This document shows positions 17,071-25,671 of a stretch of DNA of 64,000 bases, in pieces. Origin of the DNA: Lunatibacter salilacus (GTDB lineage: Bacteria > Bacteroidota > Bacteroidia > Cytophagales > Cyclobacteriaceae); NCBI RefSeq assembly GCF_009797935.1, contig NZ_VOLC01000030.1, positions 1-64,000 of the forward strand, given 5' to 3'. Below the pieces are notes generated by a model. That model ran no database searches, was not told the DNA's origin, and saw only the letters and a list, made by a program, of their open reading frames with translations. Both the position numbers and the translations under genes were made by a program. Position 1 is the first letter of the stretch. Every line of letters starts with the position of its first letter.

Positions 17071-19149
17071 TTATTTATTTTCCGGTAATGATTTTCCGGC
17101 AAGATCCAAGATAAAAGCATATTCCATCGCCAATTCCCTAAGGGCGCGAAATCTTCCGGAGGCACCTCCATGACCGGCCTCCATGTTGGTATGGAGAAGG
17201 ATCTTGGAGTCGCCGGTCGCCGTGTCACGCAGTTTCGCAATCCACTTCGCCGGTTCCCAATATTGAACCTGACTGTCATGCAACCCTGTAGTGATTAGCA
17301 AGTGTGGGTAATCTTGTTTCTTTACATTGTCATAGGGCGAATAGGAAAGCATATAATCGTAATAACTTTTTTCCTTGGGGTTGCCCCATTCATCAAATTC
17401 CCCGGTAGTAAGTGGGATTGTCTCATCCAGCATGGTAGTCACCACATCAACAAAAGGTACTGCCGCAACCACCCCCTTGAAAAGATCTGGTCGCCAGTTG
17501 ATTACGGTTCCCATGAGGAGACCACCGGCACTTCCTCCCATGGCGAAAAGGCTGTCAGAAGACGTATATTTTTCCCCAATCAAAAATTCCGCACAGGCAA
17601 TGAAATCGGAAAAGGTGTTTTTCTTCTGCAACATTTTTCCATTCTCATACCAATACCTGCCCATCTCCTGTCCGCCCCGGATATGGGCGATCGCAAAGAC
17701 AAAACCCCGGTCCAGCAAACTCAGCCTGCTGGAACTAAATGTAGGGTCGGTGCTGTGTCCGTAGGATCCATAGGCATAAAGTAACAAGGGGTTCTTACCA
17801 GACTTCTGAAAGAGCGCTTTTTTATACACTAACGATATGGGCACTTCCGTACCGTCCTCCGCGATAGCCCAACACCTCTCGGATTGGTATTCTCCAGGGG
17901 AATAGCCACCTACAATCTCCTGTTGTTTTAGCATCGTTTTTTCCCGGGTTACCATATCGTAATCGTAGGTTGTATTCGGAATACACAGGGAATTGTATCC
18001 AAAGCGCAGTACTTGAGTATAAAACTCCGGATTGTATCCTGTCCACACCGTGTAGGTGGGTTCGTCCAATTTGATGTAGTGTTTTTGGGCGCCATCCCAG
18101 GATCTGACCTGCAACCTAGTCAATCCATTAAACCGCTCTTCCAGCACCAGGTGATTATTAAACAATTCAAAACCTTCCAGCAAGACATTTTCCCTGTGCG
18201 GTATGACATCTTCCCAATTATCCATGCCCGGTTGGATCACAGCCGTTTTTACTAGCTTGAAGTTTTTCGCATCCTGGGCATTGGTGAGGATGTAAAATTC
18301 TTCCCTTACATGTTCGATATCATATTCCAAGTCTCTTATCCTCTCCTGCACCAGTAAAAAGGGCTGGCTGGAGTCATCAGCGGGTGCAAATCGGTATTCT
18401 GAGGAAACAGTACTTTGAGAAGCAATAAAAATATAGGCCTTACTCTTGGATTTTTTCACGTGACAGGTGAAGGTTTCATCCATCTCCTCATACACGAGTT
18501 CATCGTCTTCCTGAGATGTGCCAAGTTGATGCTTGTATATTCTGTATGCTCGTAAGGTTTCCGGATCCTGTTTTGAATAGAAAACGGTACGGTTGTCATT
18601 AGCCCACACAAAGTTTCCGGTAGTGTCTGTAATTGCATCAATAAGATTCTCACCGCTTTGTAAGTCTTTCCAATGAAGTTGGTAAATTCGCCTGCCGACG
18701 TTATCCGCCGCATAGCACAAAAGCTGTCCGTCTTCAGACACACCCAATCCACCTACTTGAAAATAACCCTCGTTTTTGCCCAATTCATTGACATCCAAGA
18801 GAATTTCCTCGTCTGCTTCCAAACTGCCCGTTTTTCTACAATAAATGGGGTATTCCCCGCCGGTGACAAAGCGGTGATAATAAAAATAACCACTTTTAAA
18901 GTAGGGGACGCTGGAATCATCTTTTTTAATCCTTCCTTTCATCTCGTCAAAAAGCAACTGCTGAAATTTTTCGGTATGAGCTAGCTGTGCTTTCGTATAG
19001 TGGTTTTCTGCATCGAGATATGCGATCACTTCCGGGTCTTCCCTGTCATTCATCCAGAAAAAGGGATCAACCCGAGTGTGGTCGTGGTCGAGTAGGGTTT
19101 TGTTGATTTTTTTAGCCTTTGGAGGAGTTTTGGAAACTCTTTTTTTCAT
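17071..19149 (-). CDS. ptrB: Oligopeptidase B (S9A prolyl-oligopeptidase family)
   Basis: 692-residue serine peptidase that cleaves short peptides after basic residues. An N-terminal beta-propeller (about 80-430) caps a C-terminal alpha/beta-hydrolase. The triad is visible: Ser near 539 in GGSAGGLLMG, Asp near 624 in GLHDSQVQYWEP and His near 658 in AGHGGASGRF. IRGGQEMGRYWYENGK is the S9A signature preceding the nucleophile. There is no signal peptide, so it acts in the cytoplasm unless exported by another route. The ATG at MKKRVSKTPP is chosen over an upstream TTG. It is monocistronic, with a terminator after it. Confidence 0.93.
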   Translation of the reverse strand: MKKRVSKTPPKAKKINKTLLDHDHTRVDPFFWMNDREDPEVIAYLDAENHYTKAQLAHTEKFQQLLFDEMKGRIKKDDSSVPYFKSGYFYYHRFVTGGEYPIYCRKTGSLEADEEILLDVNELGKNEGYFQVGGLGVSEDGQLLCYAADNVGRRIYQLHWKDLQSGENLIDAITDTTGNFVWANDNRTVFYSKQDPETLRAYRIYKHQLGTSQEDDELVYEEMDETFTCHVKKSKSKAYIFIASQSTVSSEYRFAPADDSSQPFLLVQERIRDLEYDIEHVREEFYILTNAQDAKNFKLVKTAVIQPGMDNWEDVIPHRENVLLEGFELFNNHLVLEERFNGLTRLQVRSWDGAQKHYIKLDEPTYTVWTGYNPEFYTQVLRFGYNSLCIPNTTYDYDMVTREKTMLKQQEIVGGYSPGEYQSERCWAIAEDGTEVPISLVYKKALFQKSGKNPLLLYAYGSYGHSTDPTFSSSRLSLLDRGFVFAIAHIRGGQEMGRYWYENGKMLQKKNTFSDFIACAEFLIGEKYTSSDSLFAMGGSAGGLLMGTVINWRPDLFKGVVAAVPFVDVVTTMLDETIPLTTGEFDEWGNPKEKSYYDYMLSYSPYDNVKKQDYPHLLITTGLHDSQVQYWEPAKWIAKLRDTATGDSKILLHTNMEAGHGGASGRFRALRELAMEYAFILDLAGKSLPENK

Positions 19150-19275
19150 AATGTTTAAGTTGGTTGTTTTACAGGCAAACAATATTTGGAAATAGATATA
19201 AATTAATTCAAATGAAACAGTATCTTAGTCCTTAAAATCAATTCCCTATATTAATCATTTTAACCTGTTACAACT

Positions 19276-19710
19276 ATGAGTTTGATAAAAGAGTTTCGGG
19301 ATTTTGCTGTCCGTGGCAATGTTGTGGATCTTGCCATCGCCGTAATTATAGGTGGTGCCTTTGGCCGGATTGTTTCTTCCCTGGTGGCTGACATTATTAT
19401 GCCCCCAATTGGTCTTTTGGTAGGCGGAGTGGATTTCTCTGACTTGGCCGTCGTACTTAAGGAGGCCGAGATTAGTGCCACCGGAGAAGAGATCGCCGCT
19501 GTCACACTCGGATATGGCGCGTTTATCCAAGTTGTCATAGATTTCGCCATTATTGCATTTGCCATCTTTATGATGGTCCAGCTAATCAATCGGCTTAAAA
19601 GAAAAGAAGCCGTAGCAGATACTATCCCTCCCCCAACTGTAAACAAGCAGGAGGTTTTGTTGGAAGAAATCAGAGACCTATTGAAAAAACAATCCGGAAA
19701 TCTTCCTTAA
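19276..19710 (+). CDS. mscL: Large-conductance mechanosensitive channel
   Basis: 144-residue MscL, a homopentameric inner-membrane emergency valve that opens on membrane tension during osmotic downshock. The family signature is clear: [34 protein letters not shown] spans the N-terminal helix and TM1. A periplasmic loop follows, then TM2 ([20 protein letters not shown]) and the cytoplasmic bundle ending [12 protein letters not shown]. Length is normal. It lies divergent from ptrB across a 126-bp gap and convergent with the HHH gene, with no visible terminator between. Confidence 0.96.
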   Translation: MSLIKEFRDFAVRGNVVDLAIAVIIGGAFGRIVSSLVADIIMPPIGLLVGGVDFSDLAVVLKEAEISATGEEIAAVTLGYGAFIQVVIDFAIIAFAIFMMVQLINRLKRKEAVADTIPPPTVNKQEVLLEEIRDLLKKQSGNLP

Positions 19711-19735
19711 ATCAATACCCAAAAAACGCTCATTT

Positions 19736-21844
19736 CTACCTGTTAAATTGATACCTCAACTGGGCGGTAGTCTCTGTAAGCGTATTCCCTAATATTTCCT
19801 GAAGGCCTGTACCGATACGTTCTCTGTCGGTATAGGTGGTTTTGGCCCATCTTCCCCACAGTGTCAGTTGTGGGCTTATTCTCCATTGCCCCAATAGATA
19901 ATAACGGAAACCCTGACCATAGTAGGTGGGCAGTGAAAAGGCCCACAAGACGTTTTTCTCATACACATATTGCCTGTTTTCATAATCCTCCGTATCAAAT
20001 AAGGCTATTCTACCGCTGATTCGCACCCTGTCCCATTGTCCCTGTAAATCTTGCACTAGGGCAAATCCTGAAGTTTTGGCTCCGCTCAATTCAAATGAAC
20101 TGGCTTGTATGCGGGATTTCATTGACCACTGGGAGGAAAACTGGTGATCAAGGCTAAACACGAGGTTACTGCGCTTTCCCGGGGCAAGCCTGTAGGTCGG
20201 TCCTTCCTGAAATGCAGCGGTCACGTTTCTGCTTTTAGTTTCCTGCCGGATTTGGAGGAATAAATGAGTACGTTTGTCAGGTTTGTAACTCCATCTTGAA
20301 AGCCATTCGATTCCATGGGACGGCGCATAAACCCTAAATCTCATCCAGGGAAACTTGAAATAATCGAAATATCCGTTCCAGGAAAATTTTCTGTTAGGAG
20401 AAAAGGACATGCCCATGTACACCCCTTCCTCGTTGATGGGGCGGGTGCCTTCCGAAAATGCGTTGCCATAGAAGGTATGGAAATTACGGTCAAATTTTCT
20501 CCAAAGCAGGGACAGGTTTACGTGCGGATGCAAGCTGCTCATCACGCCAAGTACAGTCCCTTGACCGCCACTTTTGGATATGGCCGTCTCCCCGAAAAAA
20601 AAATAATTCTGATAATTATGCGAAAAGTAGGTGCTGTGTACCTGATTCGATTTTCCCCTAAATTCAAAGGTGTTGTATATCCTTGGAGTTGGGATAAAGG
20701 CCTGGCTATAGGTAGTAAATAGGGTATTTACTCCCCAATGAAAATTCTTATCTGGGCTGCGATAGTGGAGATTTCCACCGACGTTTTCCTCTCCTCCCTG
20801 AGCCTTAGCAGATATTTCTGATGGAGTTCGGTGAAGACCGCTGCGTAGTAAGGAGGAGAAATATTCCTCGGGTTGGTCCAGGCTGTCGTATTGTACCTGA
20901 ATACGAGCATCCCGTGGAGCACGGGAGAAAAGACCAGTCACTTCCCAATTGCCAAGCTGATAGGTGGCGGCGGCTCCTCTGAAGAAGCCAAATTCCAATA
21001 CCGAGCTGTAGGGACGAATCCCCAAGGTACTCCGACGAACGGTGGTGATGGCTTCAGCTCCTTTTCCTACCGAAAAGCCCGCCCCGTACACCAATCCCTG
21101 CCCAAATTGAAGTTGGTAATCACCCAGTGCAATACTCTTCCACCTCCCCTTTTGATGCAGCGTGGCATGAAAAGAAGCGAAATTAAACCCGTACCGCTGG
21201 GTTCCAGGATCCCAGGTAAATGCCTCCCCTTGGCTTTTATTCAACGTGCCTCCAATACTAAAGTCATTGGAATGCTGTACTCTAAACCTAACATACATAT
21301 CGTTGGGATCGCCGACATAGCGGGTAGAAAGTCTGCCGCCACTTAGCGTATCCGGAGGAGTGAATCCCTTACGGGTTTCCAACACCCTCCGATGCCTAAC
21401 CATAAGATAGGCATCCCTTTCCTTTTTCATTCGGGACCATAGATTTTCACTGCCCCGTATACCATTGGTTCGAAGCGTTACGAAGGGAACGATTTTGCGG
21501 ATGGTTTCCAGGTCCCAGTGTGGTACAGCCTGCAGTTCATAGATGGAAAGCAAAGGCCCTATCTCCTCTCTATAGGCGAGGAAGCTGTTTACCTGAAGTG
21601 GGGATAGTATATATAGTGATTGTAGTCCCTCTGCTTGAACCTGGTTGAGGGGAAGTCTGTTAAGGTGGATTTGAAGTAAGCTTTCATAGAGGTCCTCATA
21701 GTTTATTTCCTCTTCCTGTATGGCAAACAACTCTTCGATAAAGGCTTCTATATCGATTTCACTTCGGATTTCCTCTTGGGCAAAAAGGCCGCGCTGAAAA
21801 AGAAGAAAGGCCAAAAGGACCGATATGTAGCGGTACCGGTTCAC
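19736..21844 (-). CDS. Exported helix-hairpin-helix / beta-barrel protein
   Basis: 702-residue protein. A signal peptide (LFQRGLFAQ) is followed by helix-hairpin-helix-like repeats (LNRLPLNQVQAEGLQSLYILSPLQVNSFLAYREEIGPL, about 55-92, and the following segment). The rest is a long beta-rich region with aromatic-terminated strands typical of an outer-membrane barrel. The ComEA-like HHH in the periplasm suggests DNA or protein contact, but a function is not known. It starts with GTG overlapping the TGA of the PorV/PorQ-like gene (GTGA), so the two are translationally coupled. Confidence 0.8.
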   Translation of the reverse strand: MNRYRYISVLLAFLLFQRGLFAQEEIRSEIDIEAFIEELFAIQEEEINYEDLYESLLQIHLNRLPLNQVQAEGLQSLYILSPLQVNSFLAYREEIGPLLSIYELQAVPHWDLETIRKIVPFVTLRTNGIRGSENLWSRMKKERDAYLMVRHRRVLETRKGFTPPDTLSGGRLSTRYVGDPNDMYVRFRVQHSNDFSIGGTLNKSQGEAFTWDPGTQRYGFNFASFHATLHQKGRWKSIALGDYQLQFGQGLVYGAGFSVGKGAEAITTVRRSTLGIRPYSSVLEFGFFRGAAATYQLGNWEVTGLFSRAPRDARIQVQYDSLDQPEEYFSSLLRSGLHRTPSEISAKAQGGEENVGGNLHYRSPDKNFHWGVNTLFTTYSQAFIPTPRIYNTFEFRGKSNQVHSTYFSHNYQNYFFFGETAISKSGGQGTVLGVMSSLHPHVNLSLLWRKFDRNFHTFYGNAFSEGTRPINEEGVYMGMSFSPNRKFSWNGYFDYFKFPWMRFRVYAPSHGIEWLSRWSYKPDKRTHLFLQIRQETKSRNVTAAFQEGPTYRLAPGKRSNLVFSLDHQFSSQWSMKSRIQASSFELSGAKTSGFALVQDLQGQWDRVRISGRIALFDTEDYENRQYVYEKNVLWAFSLPTYYGQGFRYYLLGQWRISPQLTLWGRWAKTTYTDRERIGTGLQEILGNTLTETTAQLRYQFNR

Positions 21845-22668
21845 GGCTCATTCCACAGATAATTGAACGATACGTGATGGGTAAAACCCAACTGATGGTT
21901 TTGGCTCATGGCATAGTCAAAACGGTACCGTTTGGGCGAAAATCCAATACCAAAAAACACCTGCTGTGGGTGGGTATTGATACCTGTTCTTGCGTAAAGC
22001 CTCTCCCTTAGGCTATATTCGACGCCCACTTTTAGTTGTGGAGCCAAATAAACCTCCTTTTCGGCTTCGAGATTGATCATAAGCCCTTCTGTAGGCCGGA
22101 AGGAAAGTCCTGACCTCACGATCATTGGCAAATATTCTCCGGTGACTTGACTTAGTTTGGATCTAGTCCCATTATACATGTGAGCCCCAAAAAACAGCCA
22201 AGGAGTCAGTTCGGCAACTCCACCTACCTCCACAATGGGTGCCGCTCCCCGTCCAAATCCTTCGATATTGGTTTGGAAATAATTAATTTTAATTCCCAAA
22301 CTGGCTATTCCCAATTGATTGCCATATCCTACGCCAATAGTTTGTTGGTTGAACAGATCTCCCCCGTAGTTGGATAACCCTATTCCCCATGCACCCGATG
22401 CTCCATTGAAAACCGCTCCGGCAGCCAAGGTGGTAAGTTCGTTTAATCCCAGCCGGTGATCATACCCGGCAAAAAATTCAGACTCCTCCACGCTGCCAAT
22501 GCCTCCAATATTGTTAAACACACTCCATGCATCGGCCAAGGTGACGTTCGCATTGGCCAGGCCCATACTTCTAGCTCCCCGGGGCAGCACTTCCACACCG
22601 CTTTGCGCTGTTACCAAGTGACCTCTGGCCAAAAGTATTATCAAAGAAATATATCCCAACCATTTCAT
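21841..22668 (-). CDS. PorV/PorQ family outer-membrane protein
   Basis: 275-residue protein with a signal peptide (MKWLGYISLIILLARGHLVTAQ) and the PorV/PorQ opening GARSMGLANANVTLADAWSV followed by FNNIGG. The remainder is a predicted beta-barrel of the FadL/PorV type, ending in an aromatic-rich strand (VSFNYLW). In the type IX secretion system PorV shuttles cargo and PorQ helps surface attachment. Other members serve unrelated roles, so a T9SS role is only possible. The ATG at the Met of MKWLG is chosen over an upstream TTG. It is coupled to the HHH-barrel gene downstream. Confidence 0.85.
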   Translation of the reverse strand: MKWLGYISLIILLARGHLVTAQSGVEVLPRGARSMGLANANVTLADAWSVFNNIGGIGSVEESEFFAGYDHRLGLNELTTLAAGAVFNGASGAWGIGLSNYGGDLFNQQTIGVGYGNQLGIASLGIKINYFQTNIEGFGRGAAPIVEVGGVAELTPWLFFGAHMYNGTRSKLSQVTGEYLPMIVRSGLSFRPTEGLMINLEAEKEVYLAPQLKVGVEYSLRERLYARTGINTHPQQVFFGIGFSPKRYRFDYAMSQNHQLGFTHHVSFNYLWNEP

Positions 22669-22746
22669 AAAAATAAAAGGGCTAAAAAACAAAAACAGTG
22701 TTAATTTAATGCAAAAAAATGTAATTGAAAAGCAAAAAAAGAAATT

Positions 22747-24210
22747 TTATAATGGGGATTTAACATTGATGAAAAAATTCCCAGTTCCCTGATTGTTAAT
22801 CGAATATTCAAACCGGAAAACGAGATCGTAGAGAGAAACAATATCCAGCCCCAAGCCATACCCATACAGGTATTTGTTGGTAAGCCTCATGTTTTCGGGA
22901 AGGCGGTTTCTATCATTGACATAGCCATGGTCAAAGTTGGCACTGAGATAGGCTCTAAATGGAAACACTGCAAATTCTTCAATAGGCATATAATCCGAAA
23001 TGTCAAATGCGAGGTTTAACAGCTCGTACCTTAGACTGTTTTTATGAACAACCAACCGTTGCCCTTCGATAACATTGATTTCATATCCCCGGATAAAATC
23101 AGGGTTGTATCCAATTCCCCTGACCAAGGTATAGGGCTGTCTTTTATCAAGAAATGAAGAAGCAGAAACTCCACTGACAATGTGAAATTTGTTTCCAAGT
23201 CGCATATACTTATTTGCCAAAACTGATATTTCAGTATGTCGTATGTCATCGCTAGCCAGAATTCCATATTGGGAGATTCCGATGTTCAAAAGTTGACCTT
23301 CTGTTGCGTAGGCAACATTATCCCTTTTATCATGCCGATAGTTGTAGGAAGCAGCAAAATACTGAATTTGGGTTTTTGAATCAGGAAAATACGCTGGATT
23401 TTGGCTAAGCACATCCTCGTGGATCCGGGTATCCTGGTAACCCAATGTAACGTAGTGAAAATTATAATAACTCCCTCTATAGGTATAGGTTAATGTTGAA
23501 TTTATAGTCCTCCTGAGAATATCTTCCTCTTCGTTGGTGTAAAAGAACTGTCTGTTGTCACCAGATCTAACGGCAATGGTCTTATTTGTGAAATAAGTAA
23601 ATCGGGCTCCCAATCCATGCCGCTGCTTATTATCAATGTACGGCTTAGTATATTGCAGATCAAGGGCCTGGGTGAAACCCAATTGACCGATCATGCGGAA
23701 TTTCTCATTTCTTCCCCCCACATTGTTGTGGTCTAATTTAAGCCCGTAGTTTACTCTTGAAAAATCCCTGTTCTGATTGATCCACCACTCCGAAAAGTTA
23801 CGGTCTGCCAAGGTGAATATTACGCTGGGAAGAATATACCAGCGCTCCTTTACCGTAAGTAGCAATTCTACCTGATCTTCCGCAGTAAAAAGAGGTGTTA
23901 GCTCTACTGTATTGAAAAGCTGGAGATTGTAAACCTTCTTTTGATCAGCTGCTATCAACACAACGAATTCTTCCCATGCATAGGTGGTACCTTTACTTAA
24001 ATCCAGCTCCCTTAAGATTATTCGCTGCCTTGTCTTTTCATTGCCTACTAGAAAGATATTGTTTACGGTTACCGAATCTGGCACATGGCTTTGTACAGTG
24101 CTAGAATCAGGCACCGATTCGATTTGAGCGAATGCAATTCCGTCTACCTTCATTATCAGAAAGCACAAAACTGAAAGAAAAGGAATGGCAGTACGATAAT
24201 TAAAATTCAA
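22747..24210 (-). CDS. BamA/TamA family outer-membrane protein
   Basis: 487-residue Omp85-superfamily protein. After an N-terminal signal region (residues 1-28, ending FAQ) there is one recognisable POTRA domain: NIFLVGNEKTRQRIILRELDL at 51-71, then QKKVYNLQLFNTVEL. A 16-strand-type barrel follows with VRGIGYNPDFIRGYE, the variant of the RGF/Y motif of loop 6. It is shorter than BamA (five POTRAs), so it is more like the single-POTRA bacteroidal surface-antigen proteins that may insert or export a specific partner. Start is TTG at 24210 because no upstream ATG is in frame and a later Met would remove the signal. It lies upstream of the PorV/PorQ and HHH genes on the same strand. Confidence 0.85.
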   Translation of the reverse strand: MNFNYRTAIPFLSVLCFLIMKVDGIAFAQIESVPDSSTVQSHVPDSVTVNNIFLVGNEKTRQRIILRELDLSKGTTYAWEEFVVLIAADQKKVYNLQLFNTVELTPLFTAEDQVELLLTVKERWYILPSVIFTLADRNFSEWWINQNRDFSRVNYGLKLDHNNVGGRNEKFRMIGQLGFTQALDLQYTKPYIDNKQRHGLGARFTYFTNKTIAVRSGDNRQFFYTNEEEDILRRTINSTLTYTYRGSYYNFHYVTLGYQDTRIHEDVLSQNPAYFPDSKTQIQYFAASYNYRHDKRDNVAYATEGQLLNIGISQYGILASDDIRHTEISVLANKYMRLGNKFHIVSGVSASSFLDKRQPYTLVRGIGYNPDFIRGYEINVIEGQRLVVHKNSLRYELLNLAFDISDYMPIEEFAVFPFRAYLSANFDHGYVNDRNRLPENMRLTNKYLYGYGLGLDIVSLYDLVFRFEYSINNQGTGNFFINVKSPL

Positions 24211-24284
24211 ATTTATCAGATATTTAAGGTGCTCGAAGAACTAAACAGTTGCATATTTAATTTAGTATATTAAATATGTAAAAG

Positions 24285-24506
24285 TTGAGAAAACTATTCA
24301 AGAACATTGCCATTTTCCCCATATTGGTCTACCAATATCTTATTTCCCCTTTGCTTCCCGCATCATGCCGTTTTACCCCCACATGTAGCAACTATATGAT
24401 AGAAGCCATCAAGCGGCACGGGGTTTTGAAGGGAGGATGGCTTGGCATAAAGCGGATTGCCCAGTGTCACCCCTGGGGCGGCCACGGGCATGACCCGGTG
24501 CCTTGA
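24285..24506 (+). CDS. yidD: Membrane protein insertion efficiency factor YidD
   Basis: 73-residue protein with the YidD signature. [33 protein letters not shown] is followed by [24 protein letters not shown], with the conserved cysteines. It is an inner-face peripheral membrane protein that assists YidC-dependent insertion. No ATG is available in frame at the right place, and TTG at 24285 gives the expected N-terminus RKLFKNIAI. It lies divergent from the BamA-like gene and convergent with lgt. Confidence 0.92.
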   Translation: MRKLFKNIAIFPILVYQYLISPLLPASCRFTPTCSNYMIEAIKRHGVLKGGWLGIKRIAQCHPWGGHGHDPVP

Positions 24507-24533
24507 TTGACTTTTTAAACTAGGATAGATTAA

Positions 24534-25640
24534 CTATAGTTCTCTTTGCTGAGGACTGCCTTTTTTCAAGGCATAGATAATCAAAGCTATACCTCCCAAC
24601 ACGAGGGGTATGCTCAATGCCTGCCCCATATTAAATGTGAGGTCTTCTTCAAAGTCTACCTGGTTTTCTTTCAAAAATTCCCAAATAAAACGCATCCCAA
24701 AGACTGAAACCAAAAACAAGCCCAAATATAATCCTTCAGGAATTCTTTCCTTGTATTTCATCCAGCCAAGTAAAAGCAAGATAAAAATCAGTAGGTAAGA
24801 CAGGGATTCGTAAATTTGAGTCGGATATTTAGTTATCCCGAATGTCTTGACTATGACGAGGTAGTGATCTCCTTTATCTAAAAGGTCGTAGTTGAGTGGT
24901 GAGGACACATCCTCTGACAGGTATTTTTGGGAACTTCGAAACCGCGTCAGAGCATATTTGACGTCCCGCTCTATAGCTTCCCTTAGTTCCGGCTCCTCAA
25001 AAGATCCCTTGGAGATTTTCAGGTCAAAATTCAAAGGAACGATCCCGCTACCCGTCAACTCACTTTCTCTTTCTACTGGCTTATAGGCTGATACATCCTC
25101 CAGGGGAAGCTTCATGGTTTCTAGGATTTCCTCCGTCTCCCGCGCAAAAACAAAACCGCTGTCCGTCCCCGTGGCCTTTCCGCCGATTTCGGAATTCATT
25201 AGATTTCCAAACCGGATAAGTGCTCCGGTCAGGGCCACTACAATGACAATCCTGTCAACTACCCAAAGGTAACTTTGACCTGGAGTTTTTTTCGCATATA
25301 GCCAAAGGGCTATCAGAATGGCTATGGCAGCGCCATGGCTTGCTAATCCACCTTCCCATACCTTCAGGATGTCGATTGGGTTGCTGAGGTATTTCTCAGG
25401 CTCATAGAATAGCACGTGTCCCAGCCTTGCTCCCAAAATGGTGGCAACCACCATGTAAATGGTCAACCTGTCCACCAGCCGCTCGTCATGGCCTTCTTTT
25501 CGGAAAATATACATCATGATCTGCTGGGAGATGATAAACCCAAGCGCAAAGAATAGGCTGTACCATCTCAGGCGGTCAAACCCGGAAAAAACTGCTGGGT
25601 TTGGACTCCAGACAATGTATTGTAAAACTGCATGCATCAT
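24534..25640 (-). CDS. lgt: Prolipoprotein diacylglyceryl transferase
   Basis: Transfers diacylglycerol from phosphatidylglycerol to the lipobox cysteine of prolipoproteins in the inner membrane. 368 residues with several TM helices. It shows GARLGHVLFYEP, GGLASHGAAIAI and LIRFGNLMNSEIGGKAT (the Lgt signature), and the distal YPTQIYESLSYL. Between the signature and YPTQIYE lies an insert of roughly 90 mostly charged residues not found in the E. coli enzyme, which explains the extra length. Enlarged Lgt is common in Bacteroidota. Lipoprotein candidates elsewhere in the window (M14, DUF6503, 61-kb gene) would be substrates. Two consecutive ATGs start it; nadE is upstream by 31 bp. Confidence 0.94.
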   Translation of the reverse strand: MMHAVLQYIVWSPNPAVFSGFDRLRWYSLFFALGFIISQQIMMYIFRKEGHDERLVDRLTIYMVVATILGARLGHVLFYEPEKYLSNPIDILKVWEGGLASHGAAIAILIALWLYAKKTPGQSYLWVVDRIVIVVALTGALIRFGNLMNSEIGGKATGTDSGFVFARETEEILETMKLPLEDVSAYKPVERESELTGSGIVPLNFDLKISKGSFEEPELREAIERDVKYALTRFRSSQKYLSEDVSSPLNYDLLDKGDHYLVIVKTFGITKYPTQIYESLSYLLIFILLLLGWMKYKERIPEGLYLGLFLVSVFGMRFIWEFLKENQVDFEEDLTFNMGQALSIPLVLGGIALIIYALKKGSPQQREL

Positions 25641-25671
25641 GACCTGATTTTTTTTTGCTAAAATAGCATTA

